6,395 nucleotides of DNA from assembly GCA_003242495.1 (NCBI GenBank), contig QGUO01000212.1:1-6395 (forward strand). Reading direction: 5' to 3'. This document shows positions 6,022-6,395 of the stretch, piece by piece; position 1 is the first letter of the stretch, and the number at the start of each line of letters is the position of its first letter. The position numbers were made by a program, and so were the translations under genes. The notes beneath the pieces are model-generated. The model was not told where the DNA came from. It did no database searches and was given only the letters and a program-made list of their open reading frames with translations. Source of the DNA: Pseudomonadota bacterium (GTDB lineage Bacteria; Pseudomonadota; Gammaproteobacteria; Steroidobacterales; Steroidobacteraceae).

Positions 6022-6395
6022 TCATTGCTGCGCGGCCGCGTCGACGAGTTGCTCCGTGGGGACACCGAGCATGATGGGCTCGGGAATGCCGGTGGCGGTA
6101 TGGAACGCGCGTTCGGCGCGCGCCCAGTCGATCGGCACGGTGCGATCCTGCGTGGCCGTGACCAGCACCCGGGTGAGCTGAGTCAAGGAGTGCGCCTCGG
6201 CGTCGACTTGTCCCTCGAGGGGCGGATGCACCTCGACGTACAGCTCGCCGGCGCGCCAGCCCATCTTGATGGGCTGGTGGACGATGCGCACCGGCGTGCC
6301 CACGGGCACCAGGTGATACAGCTCCTCGATGTCCTCGGGGAACATGCGGATGCAGCCGTGGGTGACCTGCATGCCGACACCCGACGGACGGTTGG
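6022..6395 (-). CDS. L,D-transpeptidase, YkuD catalytic domain (C-terminal part; 5' end beyond window)
   Basis: Periplasmic enzyme family that uses a catalytic Cys to form peptide bonds on peptidoglycan: 3-3 crosslinks or attachment of Lpp to the wall. About 123 C-terminal residues are visible; the N-terminal part, including any signal peptide or LysM domain, lies beyond base 395 of the last kilobase. The sequence NRPSGVGMQVTHGCIRMFPEDI carries the YkuD active-site signature HGCIR, the nucleophile Cys being encoded at 6352-6354 (complement). The following VGTPVRIVHQP and WRAGELYVEVHPPLEG match the ErfK/YbiS/YcfS/YnhG group, whose E. coli members attach Lpp. A further C-terminal extension of about 70 residues (..VDWARAERAFHTATGIP-like) is common in proteobacterial members. 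The gene ends with TGA at 6022-6024 and converges on the lipoprotein gene, suggesting it may act on that lipoprotein. Confidence 0.92.
   Translation of the reverse strand, partial: NRPSGVGMQVTHGCIRMFPEDIEELYHLVPVGTPVRIVHQPIKMGWRAGELYVEVHPPLEGQVDAEAHSLTQLTRVLVTATQDRTVPIDWARAERAFHTATGIPEPIMLGVPTEQLVDAAAQQ

Noticed and set aside
1..6395. Search by eye for tRNA, rRNA, CRISPR arrays, insertion sequences and defence genes
   Set aside because: No cloverleaf, no regularly spaced direct repeats, no transposase and no terminal inverted repeats were seen. The window looks like ordinary chromosomal envelope and pilus genes.

Overview
The window comes from a G+C-rich Proteobacterium, most likely a gammaproteobacterium. 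Two things suggest this. The minor-pilin genes run in the order pilX-pilY1-pilE, as in Pseudomonas-type type IV pilus clusters. There is also an OprI/Lpp-type alanine-zipper lipoprotein beside an L,D-transpeptidase. The sequence alone does not allow a genus call.

Left part (1-4453, + strand): the 3' end of a type IV pilus minor-pilin operon. It holds the body of pilX (5' end outside the window), a complete pilY1 for a large secreted tip adhesin (1181 residues, von Willebrand A region followed by a PilC-type beta-propeller), and a complete pilE-type minor pilin (132 residues). Minor pilins and PilY1 are known to form the priming/tip complex of the pilus, so these genes would act together in pilus assembly, surface attachment and twitching. 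Each junction (pilX/pilY1, pilY1/pilE, after pilE) carries a G+C-rich inverted repeat. The pilX frame runs 142 bases into pilY1; a one-base change in a TTT run would give it a normal stop.

Middle (4454-5310): 857 bases with no supported gene. It contains several hairpins, a C-rich stretch, and near its right end two AT-rich patches that probably hold the promoter and leader of the next gene.

Right part (5311-6395): a 103-residue Lpp/OprI-like lipoprotein gene (+ strand) with a clear intrinsic terminator. A 345-base gap without a supported gene follows, then the C-terminal part of a YkuD-family L,D-transpeptidase on the - strand, converging on the lipoprotein gene and running out of the window. 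The lipoprotein ends in lysine, the residue by which Lpp is joined to peptidoglycan, and the neighbouring enzyme belongs to the family that makes this bond. The two may be a functional pair that tethers the outer membrane to the cell wall. Nothing here is clearly a new system; the most useful oddities are the pilX 3' end, the junction hairpins, the Gly/Asp/Asn tract in PilY1, and the structured gap after pilE.
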